A DNA stretch of 5,549 nt from Actinomycetota bacterium (lineage in GTDB: Bacteria > Actinomycetota > Actinomycetes > Nanopelagicales > Nanopelagicaceae), in contig WLCR01000079.1 of assembly GCA_009705235.1 (NCBI GenBank), forward strand, positions 1 to 5,549, given 5' to 3'. The notes under the pieces were generated by a model. That model did not search any database and had not been told where the DNA came from. It saw nothing but the letters and a program-made list of their open reading frames with translations. A program made the position numbers and the translations under genes. Shown here in pieces: positions 1 to 5,549 of this stretch; position 1 is the first letter of the stretch; each line of letters opens with the position of its first letter.

Positions 1-186
1 GATATCGAAATCTGGGTGAATAAAATTGGCACATCATCATTTGGTGTGACCTATGAAATGAAAAACGGAGACGAACTTGTGGCAGTTGTTAAGACTGTTC
101 AGGTTACTGTTTCCATGGATACTAAAAAGTCACGGCCCCTCAATGATGCGGAGCGCGACTTCCTTAACAAATACCTGGAGAACTAA
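1..186 (+). CDS. Acyl-CoA thioesterase, hotdog fold (4HBT/YbgC-like), C-terminal fragment
   Basis: This is the last 61 codons of a gene that begins before the window; it reads in frame from base 1 to TAA at 184-186. The visible part starts DIEIWVNKIG, continues with SSFGVTYEM and a strand resembling VVKTVQVTVSMD, and ends with a helix after RPLNDAERDFL. This is the usual ending of small 4HBT-type hotdog thioesterases: central-helix exit, the long beta strands, then an L-x-x-x-E-R-x-F-L tail. Such enzymes hydrolyse acyl-CoA thioesters in the cytoplasm. The catalytic Asp or Glu lies in the missing N-terminal part, so activity and substrate cannot be judged. Only 2 nt separate its stop from the next start, so it probably shares a transcript with the alpha-glucosidase. 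A similar gene sits near glbO/aglA in other actinobacteria (from memory). Confidence 0.75.
   Translation, partial: DIEIWVNKIGTSSFGVTYEMKNGDELVAVVKTVQVTVSMDTKKSRPLNDAERDFLNKYLEN
177..180 (+). promoter_or_regulatory. Ribosome binding site for the alpha-glucosidase
   Basis: GGAG lies 8 nt before the ATG at 189, inside the last codons of the upstream thioesterase. It supports this ATG as the start and suggests that the two genes are translated from one message. Confidence 0.6.
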
Positions 187-188
187 CG

Positions 189-1865
189 ATGGCACATCTA
201 GCATCACGTGAAGAACGCCCTTGGTGGAGAGACGCAGTTACATATCAGATCTATCCACGCTCATTCGCTGATGCAAATGGCGATGGTATTGGTGATGTCG
301 AAGGTATCCGTTCACGTCTTCCGTATTTAAAGTCTTTAGGTATTGATGCAATTTGGATTTCTCCTTGGTATCCATCACCACAACATGATCACGGGTATGA
401 CGTATCTGATTACATGGATATCGAACCCGCATATGGAACATTGGCACAAGCTGAACAACTGATTAAAGAAACTCATGATTTTGGAATTAAATTTATTGTT
501 GACATTGTTCCTAACCACACATCAAGTGATCACAAATGGTTTCAGCAAGCTCTTGCGGCAAAGCCTGGATCACCAGAGCGCGACCGTTACATGTTCCGCG
601 ATGGCAAAGGCGAAAACGGAGACCTGCCTCCTAATAACTGGGAAGCAGTGTTTGGCGGACCAGCTTGGCAACGTGTTATCGAAGCTGACGGAACTCCGGG
701 GCAGTGGTATTTACATCTTTTTGCAATTGAACAGCCTGACCTTAATTGGGAAAACCAAGAAGTTAAGGATCATCTAGAAGATGTTTTGAAGTTTTGGTTA
801 GACCGTGGCGTGGATGGATTCCGTATTGATGTTGCACACGGAATGATCAAAGAAGAGGGCCTGCCAGATATTCGCATTGATCCAACCGCAACAATGCTTG
901 GCACCGAACACAAACCATTCTGGGATCAAGAAGGCGTGCATGATATTTATCGATCATGGCGCAAAATCTTTGATTCATACCCTGGGGATCGCATGGCCGT
1001 TGCCGAAGCATGGGTTAGTCCTGCTTCACGCATCGCCCGTTACGTACGCCCAGATGAACTTCAGAACTCATTTAACTTTGAAATGCTTACAACTTTGTGG
1101 GATGCCAAAGAAATCCGCACAAAGATCGATAACTCAATCGAAGCGTTAGCAGAAGTTGGCGCACCTACTTCGTGGGTGTTTAACAACCATGATGTTGTCC
1201 GATCAGTTGACCGTCTAGATCTTGGATTAACAAATCACGGCGATACAACTTTTTCACGTCAAGGTGATCCAAAGAAGCTAAACATTGCCCGCGGAACATT
1301 GCGTGCGCGCAGTGCAACTTTGATGACACTTGCTTTGCCTGGTGGAACGTACTTGTACCAAGGCGAAGAGCTTGCATTGCCTGAAGTTCGCGATCTTCCT
1401 GAAGATCGTTTAACTGATCCACGGTGGAAGATGAGCGGTTACTTGGATCGTGGCCGTGATGGTTGCCGCGTTCCATTGCCTTGGTCATCTGATCCAAAGG
1501 GTGGATTTGGTTTTTCCACTAATGATTCATTGAAATTAAATGAAACGTGGTTGCCACAATCTGAATGGATGGGAAAATACGCAGTTGATACACAAGATGG
1601 TGTTGAAGGTTCAACGTTGACTATGTATCGCGAAGCACTTGCAATCCGTAAGGCTGAGGCAGGTTTGGGCGATGGGCCTATGGAATGGATCGAAGCAGGT
1701 AAAGATGTAGTTGCATTTGAACGCCCAGGAGATTTCGCCTGCTACATCAACTTTGGTACACCAATTCAATTGCCAAGTAATAGCCAAATCTTGATAGCAA
1801 GTGGTCCTGTGACAGGACATACGTTGCCAACTGATACAGCAGTATGGGTGCGACTGGTTCCTTAA
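189..1865 (+). CDS. aglA: Alpha-glucosidase, GH13 family (actinobacterial AglA type)
   Basis: This 558-residue cytoplasmic enzyme (no signal peptide) should release glucose from the non-reducing end of short alpha-glucosides such as maltose or isomaltose. All GH13 signatures are present in order: the N-terminal YQIYPRSF with a metal-binding-type loop DANGDGIGD (residues 28-36), region I DIVPNH (105-110), region V QPDLN (182-186), region II GFRIDVAH (210-217) with nucleophile Asp214, region III EAW with acid/base Glu273, and region IV NNHD (332-335) with Asp335. The catalytic triad is therefore complete. A short C-terminal beta domain follows from about residue 475, and the length is normal for the family. 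The GFRIDVAHG form of region II fits the actinobacterial group (probably GH13_30). Val215 follows the nucleophile, a position linked to alpha-1,6 versus alpha-1,4 preference. Trehalose synthase is less likely, because the protein lacks the extended C-terminal region and the overall motif set is glucosidase-like. The stop overlaps the next start (TAATG). Confidence 0.93.
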   Translation: MAHLASREERPWWRDAVTYQIYPRSFADANGDGIGDVEGIRSRLPYLKSLGIDAIWISPWYPSPQHDHGYDVSDYMDIEPAYGTLAQAEQLIKETHDFGIKFIVDIVPNHTSSDHKWFQQALAAKPGSPERDRYMFRDGKGENGDLPPNNWEAVFGGPAWQRVIEADGTPGQWYLHLFAIEQPDLNWENQEVKDHLEDVLKFWLDRGVDGFRIDVAHGMIKEEGLPDIRIDPTATMLGTEHKPFWDQEGVHDIYRSWRKIFDSYPGDRMAVAEAWVSPASRIARYVRPDELQNSFNFEMLTTLWDAKEIRTKIDNSIEALAEVGAPTSWVFNNHDVVRSVDRLDLGLTNHGDTTFSRQGDPKKLNIARGTLRARSATLMTLALPGGTYLYQGEELALPEVRDLPEDRLTDPRWKMSGYLDRGRDGCRVPLPWSSDPKGGFGFSTNDSLKLNETWLPQSEWMGKYAVDTQDGVEGSTLTMYREALAIRKAEAGLGDGPMEWIEAGKDVVAFERPGDFACYINFGTPIQLPSNSQILIASGPVTGHTLPTDTAVWVRLVP

Positions 1866-3130
1866 TGGCAACCACAAGACGAATTCATCCCGCATGGATT
1901 GCTGCGATTGTTACCTTCTTTACCCTTGTTGCAACGGCTGGTTTTAGATCAGCACCCTCTGTATTAATCGTTCCACTTGAGGATGCATTTGGTTGGGGAC
2001 GTGACCAGATTTCACTTGCGATCGCTATCAATGTTTTGTTGTATGGATTGACCGCGCCATTTGCAGCCGCGTTAATGGAACGTTTCACCGTGCGTAAAGT
2101 TGTTATGGCAGCATTAACAACTGTTAGCACTGGTGCATTTTTAACAACATTTGTGCATGCACCATGGCAGTTAGTTCTGACATGGGGCGTAATCGTAGGT
2201 ATTGGTACTGGTTCAATGGCATTGGTGTTTGCAGCCACTGTTGCAAATCGTTGGTTTGTTAAGCGTCGCGGATTAGTTGTTGGTGGATTAACTGCCGCAG
2301 CTGCAACTGGCCAGTTAGTTTTCTTGCCAGGACTAACAGCCCTTTCTGGTTCGTACGGTTGGAAAGCCATTGGTTTAACAATCGGAGCAGCCTCATTGTT
2401 AATGGTTCCTTTTATTTACTTATTCCTTAAAGAAAAGCCAACTGATCTGGGAGTCACACCCTATGGCGCACCCGCTGATTGGCAGCCTCCGGTTCAATCA
2501 ACCATGAACGCTGCTAAATTGGCAATTGTTACTTTGAAAGAGGCAAGTGCGCATAAAGATTTCTGGATTTTGTTTGGTACTTTTTTTGTCTGTGGTCTTT
2601 CTACAAGTGGATTAATTGGTACTCACTTCATTCCTGCTGCCCATGATCATGGGATGGGCCAGGTAGTTGCAGCTAGCTTATTGGCCATGATTGGTGTCTT
2701 TGATGTGATTGGCACATTAGCTTCTGGTTGGTTAACTGATAAATACGATCCAAGAAAGCTTCTATTTTTCTATTATGGACTTCGTGGTCTTTCTCTGTTC
2801 TTGCTTCCATCAATTTTGTTTTCAACTGTCCACCCTTCAACCCTTGTATTTGTAATCTTCTATGGCCTGGATTGGGTGGCAACCGTGCCGCCTACGGTGA
2901 TGTTGTGTCGAACAATTCTGGGACCAGAGAAGGCAACAGTGATTTATGGATGGGTCTTTGCAGCTCATCAAATAGGTGGTTCTATTGCAGCTTTCGGTGC
3001 AGCGGTGTTGCGCGTGAAATTGGGAGATTACGCCGTAGCCTTTTATATAAGTGGCGCTATGTGCTTAGTCAGTAGTTACTTCGTATTACAGATTGCAAAA
3101 GGCAAGAGCACCGCTAGCCTTCAAACATGA
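1865..3130 (+). CDS. MFS transporter, monocarboxylate/OFA-like
   Basis: A 421-residue, 12-helix integral membrane carrier. Hydrophobic segments start at about residues 11, 50, 80, 103, 137 and 167. A hydrophilic central loop (about 190-230) follows, then a second set starts at about 234, 268, 299, 326, 358 and 391. MFS motif A is recognisable after the eighth helix as [11 protein letters not shown] (288-298), with a degenerate copy MERFTVRK at 71-78. The first-loop sequence FGWGRDQIS (42-50) and RWFVKRRG (129-136) resemble the monocarboxylate porter/oxalate-formate antiporter branch, so a small organic anion is a better guess than a sugar; the true substrate is unknown. I chose the ATG at 1865, which overlaps the previous stop as TAATG. 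An in-frame ATG at 1844 would add only 7 residues and has no better ribosome site. The 3' end overlaps the globin start as ATGA, so the three genes are probably translationally coupled. Confidence 0.85.
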   Translation: MATTRRIHPAWIAAIVTFFTLVATAGFRSAPSVLIVPLEDAFGWGRDQISLAIAINVLLYGLTAPFAAALMERFTVRKVVMAALTTVSTGAFLTTFVHAPWQLVLTWGVIVGIGTGSMALVFAATVANRWFVKRRGLVVGGLTAAAATGQLVFLPGLTALSGSYGWKAIGLTIGAASLLMVPFIYLFLKEKPTDLGVTPYGAPADWQPPVQSTMNAAKLAIVTLKEASAHKDFWILFGTFFVCGLSTSGLIGTHFIPAAHDHGMGQVVAASLLAMIGVFDVIGTLASGWLTDKYDPRKLLFFYYGLRGLSLFLLPSILFSTVHPSTLVFVIFYGLDWVATVPPTVMLCRTILGPEKATVIYGWVFAAHQIGGSIAAFGAAVLRVKLGDYAVAFYISGAMCLVSSYFVLQIAKGKSTASLQT

Positions 3131-3501
3131 GTAACTTTTACGAACAAGTTGGCGGTGAGAAGTTCTTTGCAGATTTGGTATCTCAGTTTTACGCTGTTGT
3201 TGCAACCGATCCAATTTTGCGTCCGATGTATCCAGAAAATGATTTGCAAGGTGCGGCACAACGCTTGCAGTGGTTTCTAGAACAGTATTGGGGCGGACCA
3301 GATACATATCAAGAAAATCGCGGACATCCACGTCTTCGTATGCGCCATGCACAATTTCCGATTAATGCAGCAGCTCGTGATGCATGGCTGAATGCAATGC
3401 ACAAGGCGGTCGATGGTGTTGAAATAGATCCTGCTCTTAAAGGTCAACTATGGGGATATCTCGAGATGGCTGCGAATTCGCTAGTTAATCAACCGGATTG
3501 A
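3127..3501 (+). CDS. glbO: Group II truncated haemoglobin (trHbO)
   Basis: A 124-residue haem protein strongly like mycobacterial GlbO (compared from memory), including the blocks FLEQYWGGP (50-58), [11 protein letters not shown] (65-75) and [10 protein letters not shown] (111-120). By that alignment the haem-pocket residues are Tyr22 (B10), Tyr35 (CD1), Ala43 (E7), Leu47 (E11), proximal His74 (F8) and Trp87 (G8). These are the residues that define group II and stabilise bound oxygen. The length is full. The family binds O2 tightly and is implicated in oxygen handling, peroxide chemistry or nitrosative defence in the cytoplasm or near the membrane; its exact role is unsettled. The start overlaps the MFS stop by 4 nt (ATGA) and has no clear Shine-Dalgarno sequence, so translation probably depends on coupling. 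The 3' end overlaps the convergent MscS gene by 13 nt. Confidence 0.95.
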   Translation: MSNFYEQVGGEKFFADLVSQFYAVVATDPILRPMYPENDLQGAAQRLQWFLEQYWGGPDTYQENRGHPRLRMRHAQFPINAAARDAWLNAMHKAVDGVEIDPALKGQLWGYLEMAANSLVNQPD

Positions 3502-4037
3502 GATTGATTTCCAACTTTTAGAATTTCTCCATTGCGCAAATACCACAAAGTTCCTTGACCATCTCTAACAGTTGTCACACGAAGTCCAACTTTTTCGACA
3601 ACACCTTCAACATCTAAAACTGACACTGAATCACCGACACCGTATTGATCTTCGATTAACATAAAGATTCCAGACAAAACATCGCGCACCAGAGTTTGTG
3701 CACCAAGTCCTACTGCTACTCCAACGATTCCGGCTGAAGCAATAAGTGGGCCCAGATCAAAACCAAATTCTCCAAGTGCCATTGCCATGGCGATAATCCA
3801 TATTGCACTTTTTAATGTTGCGGTTAAGACTCCACCAATAGTGCTTGCACGTTCTTTTTGACGGGCAACAATATTGCGTGGTCCAAGAACCAAATCAGCC
3901 GATGCCAATCTGTTCATAGCGCGGGTGATTGCTCGCGAGCCGAAGTATTGAATGAATACAGCGCCAATAAGGATGATCAGTATGCGCAGGGGAGTCCCGG
4001 CCATCCAATCGAGGAAGTTACGCATGGAGTCGCTCAT
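3489..4037 (-). CDS. Small MscS-type mechanosensitive channel lacking the C-terminal vestibule domain
   Basis: A 182-residue inner-membrane protein. Hydrophobic helices lie at about residues 15-33 and 68-90. A pore-type TM3 follows at about 96-127 with the Gly/Ala-rich MscS pattern [15 protein letters not shown] (100-114) and [15 protein letters not shown]. The beta domain (about 131-178) carries [25 protein letters not shown] and the conserved NGEI (169-172). The family gates in response to membrane tension and releases solutes on osmotic downshock. The protein stops about ten residues after NGEI, where E. coli MscS continues for roughly 100 residues as an alpha/beta vestibule. The opposite strand there encodes the globin C terminus, and no continuation is seen in any frame. 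The TGA stop lies inside the globin gene (13 nt tail-to-tail overlap). The first ATG of the frame is used; a second at residue 5 is equally possible, and neither has a strong ribosome site. Confidence 0.85.
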   Translation of the reverse strand: MSDSMRNFLDWMAGTPLRILIILIGAVFIQYFGSRAITRAMNRLASADLVLGPRNIVARQKERASTIGGVLTATLKSAIWIIAMAMALGEFGFDLGPLIASAGIVGVAVGLGAQTLVRDVLSGIFMLIEDQYGVGDSVSVLDVEGVVEKVGLRVTTVRDGQGTLWYLRNGEILKVGNQSQSG

Positions 4038-4146
4038 AATGACGAGACTTTATCCAAATCTTTACCTAAAAGCCCCATTCAAATACCCACGGGGTCGGGT
4101 GTTTTGGTGCAAGATTATGCAATCGGTGCCAGCCAGGCGCTAGATC

Positions 4147-4151
4147 GGGAG
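4147..4151 (+). promoter_or_regulatory. Ribosome binding site that sets the HNH start
   Basis: GGGAG lies 6 nt before the ATG at 4158. The frame is open for another 100 codons upstream, so this site, together with the conserved N-terminal MSRTLVLNATYEPL, decides the start. Confidence 0.6.
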
Positions 4152-4157
4152 CGATAT

Positions 4158-4673
4158 ATGTCGCGCACACTTGTCTTAAATGCCACCTACGAGCCATTAG
4201 GTGTCATAACAGATCGTCGCGCGCTGATCCTTGTCTTGAATCACCGAGCTGTAATGGTTGAAGATTCTGGCGAGATTTTACGATTTGCTGGCGGACAGGT
4301 TTCTTTGCCCGCTGTAGTTCGACTTACAAAATTTGTTCGAATTCCTTATCGTCATTCAGTTCCATTGTCTCGTCGAGCGATTTTTGCTCGCGATGGTGGG
4401 CGATGTGTTTACTGCACAGCACCTGCAACTTCGATTGACCACGTGATTCCACGCAGCCGTGGTGGCGGGCACAATTGGGAAAATGTTGTTTCTGCATGTC
4501 ACAAGTGCAACCATGTTAAAGCTGACAAACACCTAAAGGAACTTGGATGGCGTTTGCGCACCTTGCCACGCGAACCAGTTGGCGCAGCTTGGAGAATTTT
4601 GGGAACAGGTCGCACAGATCACAGATGGTTACCGTACTTGCAGCCATTTGGCGTGGCAGCAGCAACTGCATAA
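4158..4673 (+). CDS. HNH endonuclease domain protein
   Basis: A 171-residue protein of the actinobacterial HNH family that begins with RTLVLNATYEPLGV and carries the nuclease fold in its C-terminal half. Visible elements are RRAIFARDGGRCVYC with Cys83 and Cys86, the catalytic IDHVIPRSRGG with Asp94 and His95, the WENVV segment with Asn109, and ACHKCN with Cys114, Cys117 and Asn118. The two CxxC pairs should bind a structural zinc, and the Asp-His/Asn set forms the beta-beta-alpha-metal active site. Nothing looks degraded. The biological role of this chromosomal, non-mobile HNH family is not established; DNA repair or nucleic-acid processing is possible, and no restriction, phage or toxin partner is present. 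The upstream open frame (3858-4157) is antisense to the channel gene and does not look like protein. The gene is divergent from the channel gene, with a 120 bp gap that presumably holds both promoters. Confidence 0.9.
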   Translation: MSRTLVLNATYEPLGVITDRRALILVLNHRAVMVEDSGEILRFAGGQVSLPAVVRLTKFVRIPYRHSVPLSRRAIFARDGGRCVYCTAPATSIDHVIPRSRGGGHNWENVVSACHKCNHVKADKHLKELGWRLRTLPREPVGAAWRILGTGRTDHRWLPYLQPFGVAAATA

Positions 4674-4679
4674 GTAAAT

Positions 4680-4685
4680 TAGACT
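4680..4685 (+). promoter_or_regulatory. Possible -10 element for a leaderless message of the 57-residue protein
   Basis: TAGACT fits the TAnnnT pattern and ends 6 nt before the ATG at 4692, the spacing expected if transcription starts at the A of the start codon. An overlapping TAAATT (4675-4680) is an alternative. No -35 hexamer is evident. No Shine-Dalgarno sequence exists between the previous stop and this ATG, which is what makes a leaderless start plausible. Confidence 0.35.
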
Positions 4686-4691
4686 TAACCC

Positions 4692-4865
4692 ATGACTATA
4701 TTTGAAGGTCCAGCCACATCGGCTCCAGGTTTATCTGTACTAGAAACCGTTATTACATTTTTAGTAATCCCAACGGCAATGTTTGTTGGGATTGCAGTAA
4801 TTGCTTACGCGCTTACCGCACCTAAAAAGAGTAAGACATCTTCAGCAATTACATCAATCCAGTAA
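4692..4865 (+). CDS. Uncharacterised 57-residue single-pass membrane protein
   Basis: I do not recognise this protein. It starts MTIFEGPATSAPG, has one hydrophobic helix at about residues 18-41 (TVITFLVIPTAM followed by FVGIAVIAYAL), then a basic stretch TAPKKSKT and a short polar tail. The charge distribution (acidic or neutral N terminus, Lys-rich after the helix) predicts N-out, C-in topology by the positive-inside rule. The frame ends at TAA 4863-4865 and fills most of the space between the HNH stop and the end of pepN, so it is probably a real gene. A hydrophobic core with clean ends and a lysine cluster is unlikely by chance. It lies 18 nt after the HNH stop but lacks a ribosome site, so it may have its own leaderless promoter. 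It could be a small subunit or regulator of a membrane complex; no partner is indicated. Confidence 0.65.
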   Translation: MTIFEGPATSAPGLSVLETVITFLVIPTAMFVGIAVIAYALTAPKKSKTSSAITSIQ

Positions 4866-4882
4866 TTACTAACTGATTTTTA
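4860..4882 (+). terminator. Weak inverted repeat plus T-run between convergent genes
   Basis: A perfect 10 bp palindrome AGTAATTACT (4861-4870) lies within CAGT...ACTG arms (4860-4863 and 4872-4875), followed by five Ts (4877-4881). It sits exactly where transcripts from the small membrane gene and from pepN would meet. The stem is short and AT-rich, so this is at best a weak terminator. Confidence 0.25.
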
Positions 4883-5549
4883 CTTATCTAGTACCTGCAC
4901 CTTTAGGGCGCGGATTAATCCATCCTGTGATTCTTTAACTAACTTTCGCAATACCGCCGGTGAATCTTTGCCAGCACCGTTAAGCCAAGCATTTGTTAGA
5001 TCAACTGTGGATTGCTTTATAACCCATGATGGATAGAAACCAGTTACATATTTTGCTGCTGGTTCGTATGATTTTGATTCCCACACTGAAATGAGGTTAT
5101 CGAAGTAGATGCTCACAAACGGCTCTAATAACGCGCCCTGTATTGGACGTTGGAAGCCGGCAACTAAAGCAGTTCGAACTGATGTGGCAACCTCTTCATT
5201 TAACATCTTGTTAAGTGCATATGCCTTTGCATCACTTGTTGGCATCGCTGCCAAACATGTCTCAAAGGCAAGGTTTCCAGTTGTTGTGTTGTCATTAGCA
5301 AGTTCTGCATCTAGCTCGGCCTTAGTTGTGGCACCGCGTTCGGTGAGTGCAATTAAGAAGTACCAACGAAGATCTGCATCTACTTTTAGCCCAGCCGCAC
5401 TTCCGTTAAGCAGTGCACGGATGTTTGCTGTCTGTGCATCTGTCTGTGCGTTAATTGCAAAGGCACGAGAAATGAGAAGTTGTAGATCACTTGCAGGGGC
5501 GCAACTGTTAGTAAGTGCCCACAATCCATCAGCTAACTTTTCGCGATAA
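4880..5549 (-). CDS. pepN: Aminopeptidase N (M1 metallopeptidase), C-terminal part
   Basis: This is the last 222 codons of a gene that runs in from beyond the right edge. The frame stays open to the window end and reads YREKLADGLWALTNSC before the rest of the domain, so no start lies here. The helical repeats match the ERAP1-like C-terminal domain of actinobacterial aminopeptidase N: LRWYFLIALTERG, ELDAELANDNTTTGN, AGFQRPIQGALLEPFV, YFDNLISVWESKS, VTGFYPSW and the terminal LVKESQDGLIRALKVQ. This domain forms the alpha-helical bowl that closes over the active site and admits peptides. The HExxH zinc motif and the GAMEN motif lie in the missing part. The enzyme removes N-terminal residues from peptides in the cytoplasm. 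It is convergent with the small membrane gene, with only 14 nt between the two stop codons. Confidence 0.92.
   Translation of the reverse strand, partial: YREKLADGLWALTNSCAPASDLQLLISRAFAINAQTDAQTANIRALLNGSAAGLKVDADLRWYFLIALTERGATTKAELDAELANDNTTTGNLAFETCLAAMPTSDAKAYALNKMLNEEVATSVRTALVAGFQRPIQGALLEPFVSIYFDNLISVWESKSYEPAAKYVTGFYPSWVIKQSTVDLTNAWLNGAGKDSPAVLRKLVKESQDGLIRALKVQVLDK

Noticed and set aside
1844..1864. Earlier ATG for the MFS gene
   Set aside because: It would add seven residues overlapping the glucosidase tail without a better ribosome site; the TAATG junction at 1865 is the usual coupled arrangement.
1885..2370. 161-codon minus-strand open frame inside the MFS gene
   Set aside because: Its composition (many Ala, Thr, Asn, Pro) is what reverse-reading a membrane protein gene produces, and it shows no domain or ribosome site.
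4084..4104. Possible hairpin from ACCC and GGGT repeats upstream of the HNH gene
   Set aside because: The stem is only about four base pairs with competing registers and no T-run, so it is not distinguishable from chance.
3858..4157. Open frame extending the HNH protein by 100 residues upstream
   Set aside because: It is mostly antisense to the conserved channel gene, shows no protein-like pattern, and the ATG at 4158 has a good ribosome site and a conserved N terminus.
4038..4157. Specific promoter hexamers in the divergent gap between the channel and HNH genes
   Set aside because: Candidates such as GATTAT at 4113-4118 lack a properly spaced -35 partner, and none stood out on the minus strand. 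The gap probably holds promoters but I cannot place them.
5109..5549. Plus-strand open frame opposite pepN
   Set aside because: It is antisense to the clearly conserved pepN C-terminal domain; the Ser/Ala-rich translation has no recognisable features.

Overview
The window looks like part of a streamlined actinobacterial chromosome. The DNA is moderately AT-leaning, the genes are packed edge to edge, and the proteins resemble those of high-GC Actinobacteria (GlbO-type haemoglobin, GH13 alpha-glucosidase with a GFRIDVAHG motif, ERAP1-like PepN tail). That combination suits the freshwater acI lineage (Nanopelagicales, such as Ca. Planktophila or Nanopelagicus). The assignment is inferred from gene content and composition, not from a marker gene.

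Layout. Positions 1-186 hold the C-terminal end of a hotdog-fold acyl-CoA thioesterase. It is followed, with 2-8 nt spacings or 1-4 nt overlaps, by a tightly coupled plus-strand run: a GH13 alpha-glucosidase (189-1865), an MFS transporter of the monocarboxylate/OFA type (1865-3130) and a group II truncated haemoglobin (3127-3501). A small MscS-type mechanosensitive channel lies on the minus strand (3489-4037) and overlaps the globin tail to tail. After a 120 bp divergent gap come an HNH endonuclease (4158-4673) and a 57-residue single-pass membrane protein (4692-4865), both on the plus strand. The minus-strand 3' end of pepN (4880-5549, running off the window) closes the region.

Meaning of the neighbourhood. 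As far as I recall, pepN, an HNH gene, glbO and aglA are also near neighbours in Mycobacterium tuberculosis (Rv2467 to Rv2471), so this looks like an old actinobacterial housekeeping block rather than an island. The alpha-glucosidase would release glucose from short alpha-glucosides in the cytoplasm. The MFS protein probably carries an organic anion. The globin binds oxygen or reactive diatomic ligands, and PepN degrades peptides. No single pathway unites them. No phage, transposon, CRISPR, tRNA or rRNA is visible.

The points most worth a second look are the MscS protein that stops right after its beta domain where it meets the globin gene, the uncharacterised 57-residue membrane protein with an apparently leaderless start, and the translational coupling of the globin to a glucosidase and transporter. 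I saw nothing that convincingly amounts to a new multi-gene system.
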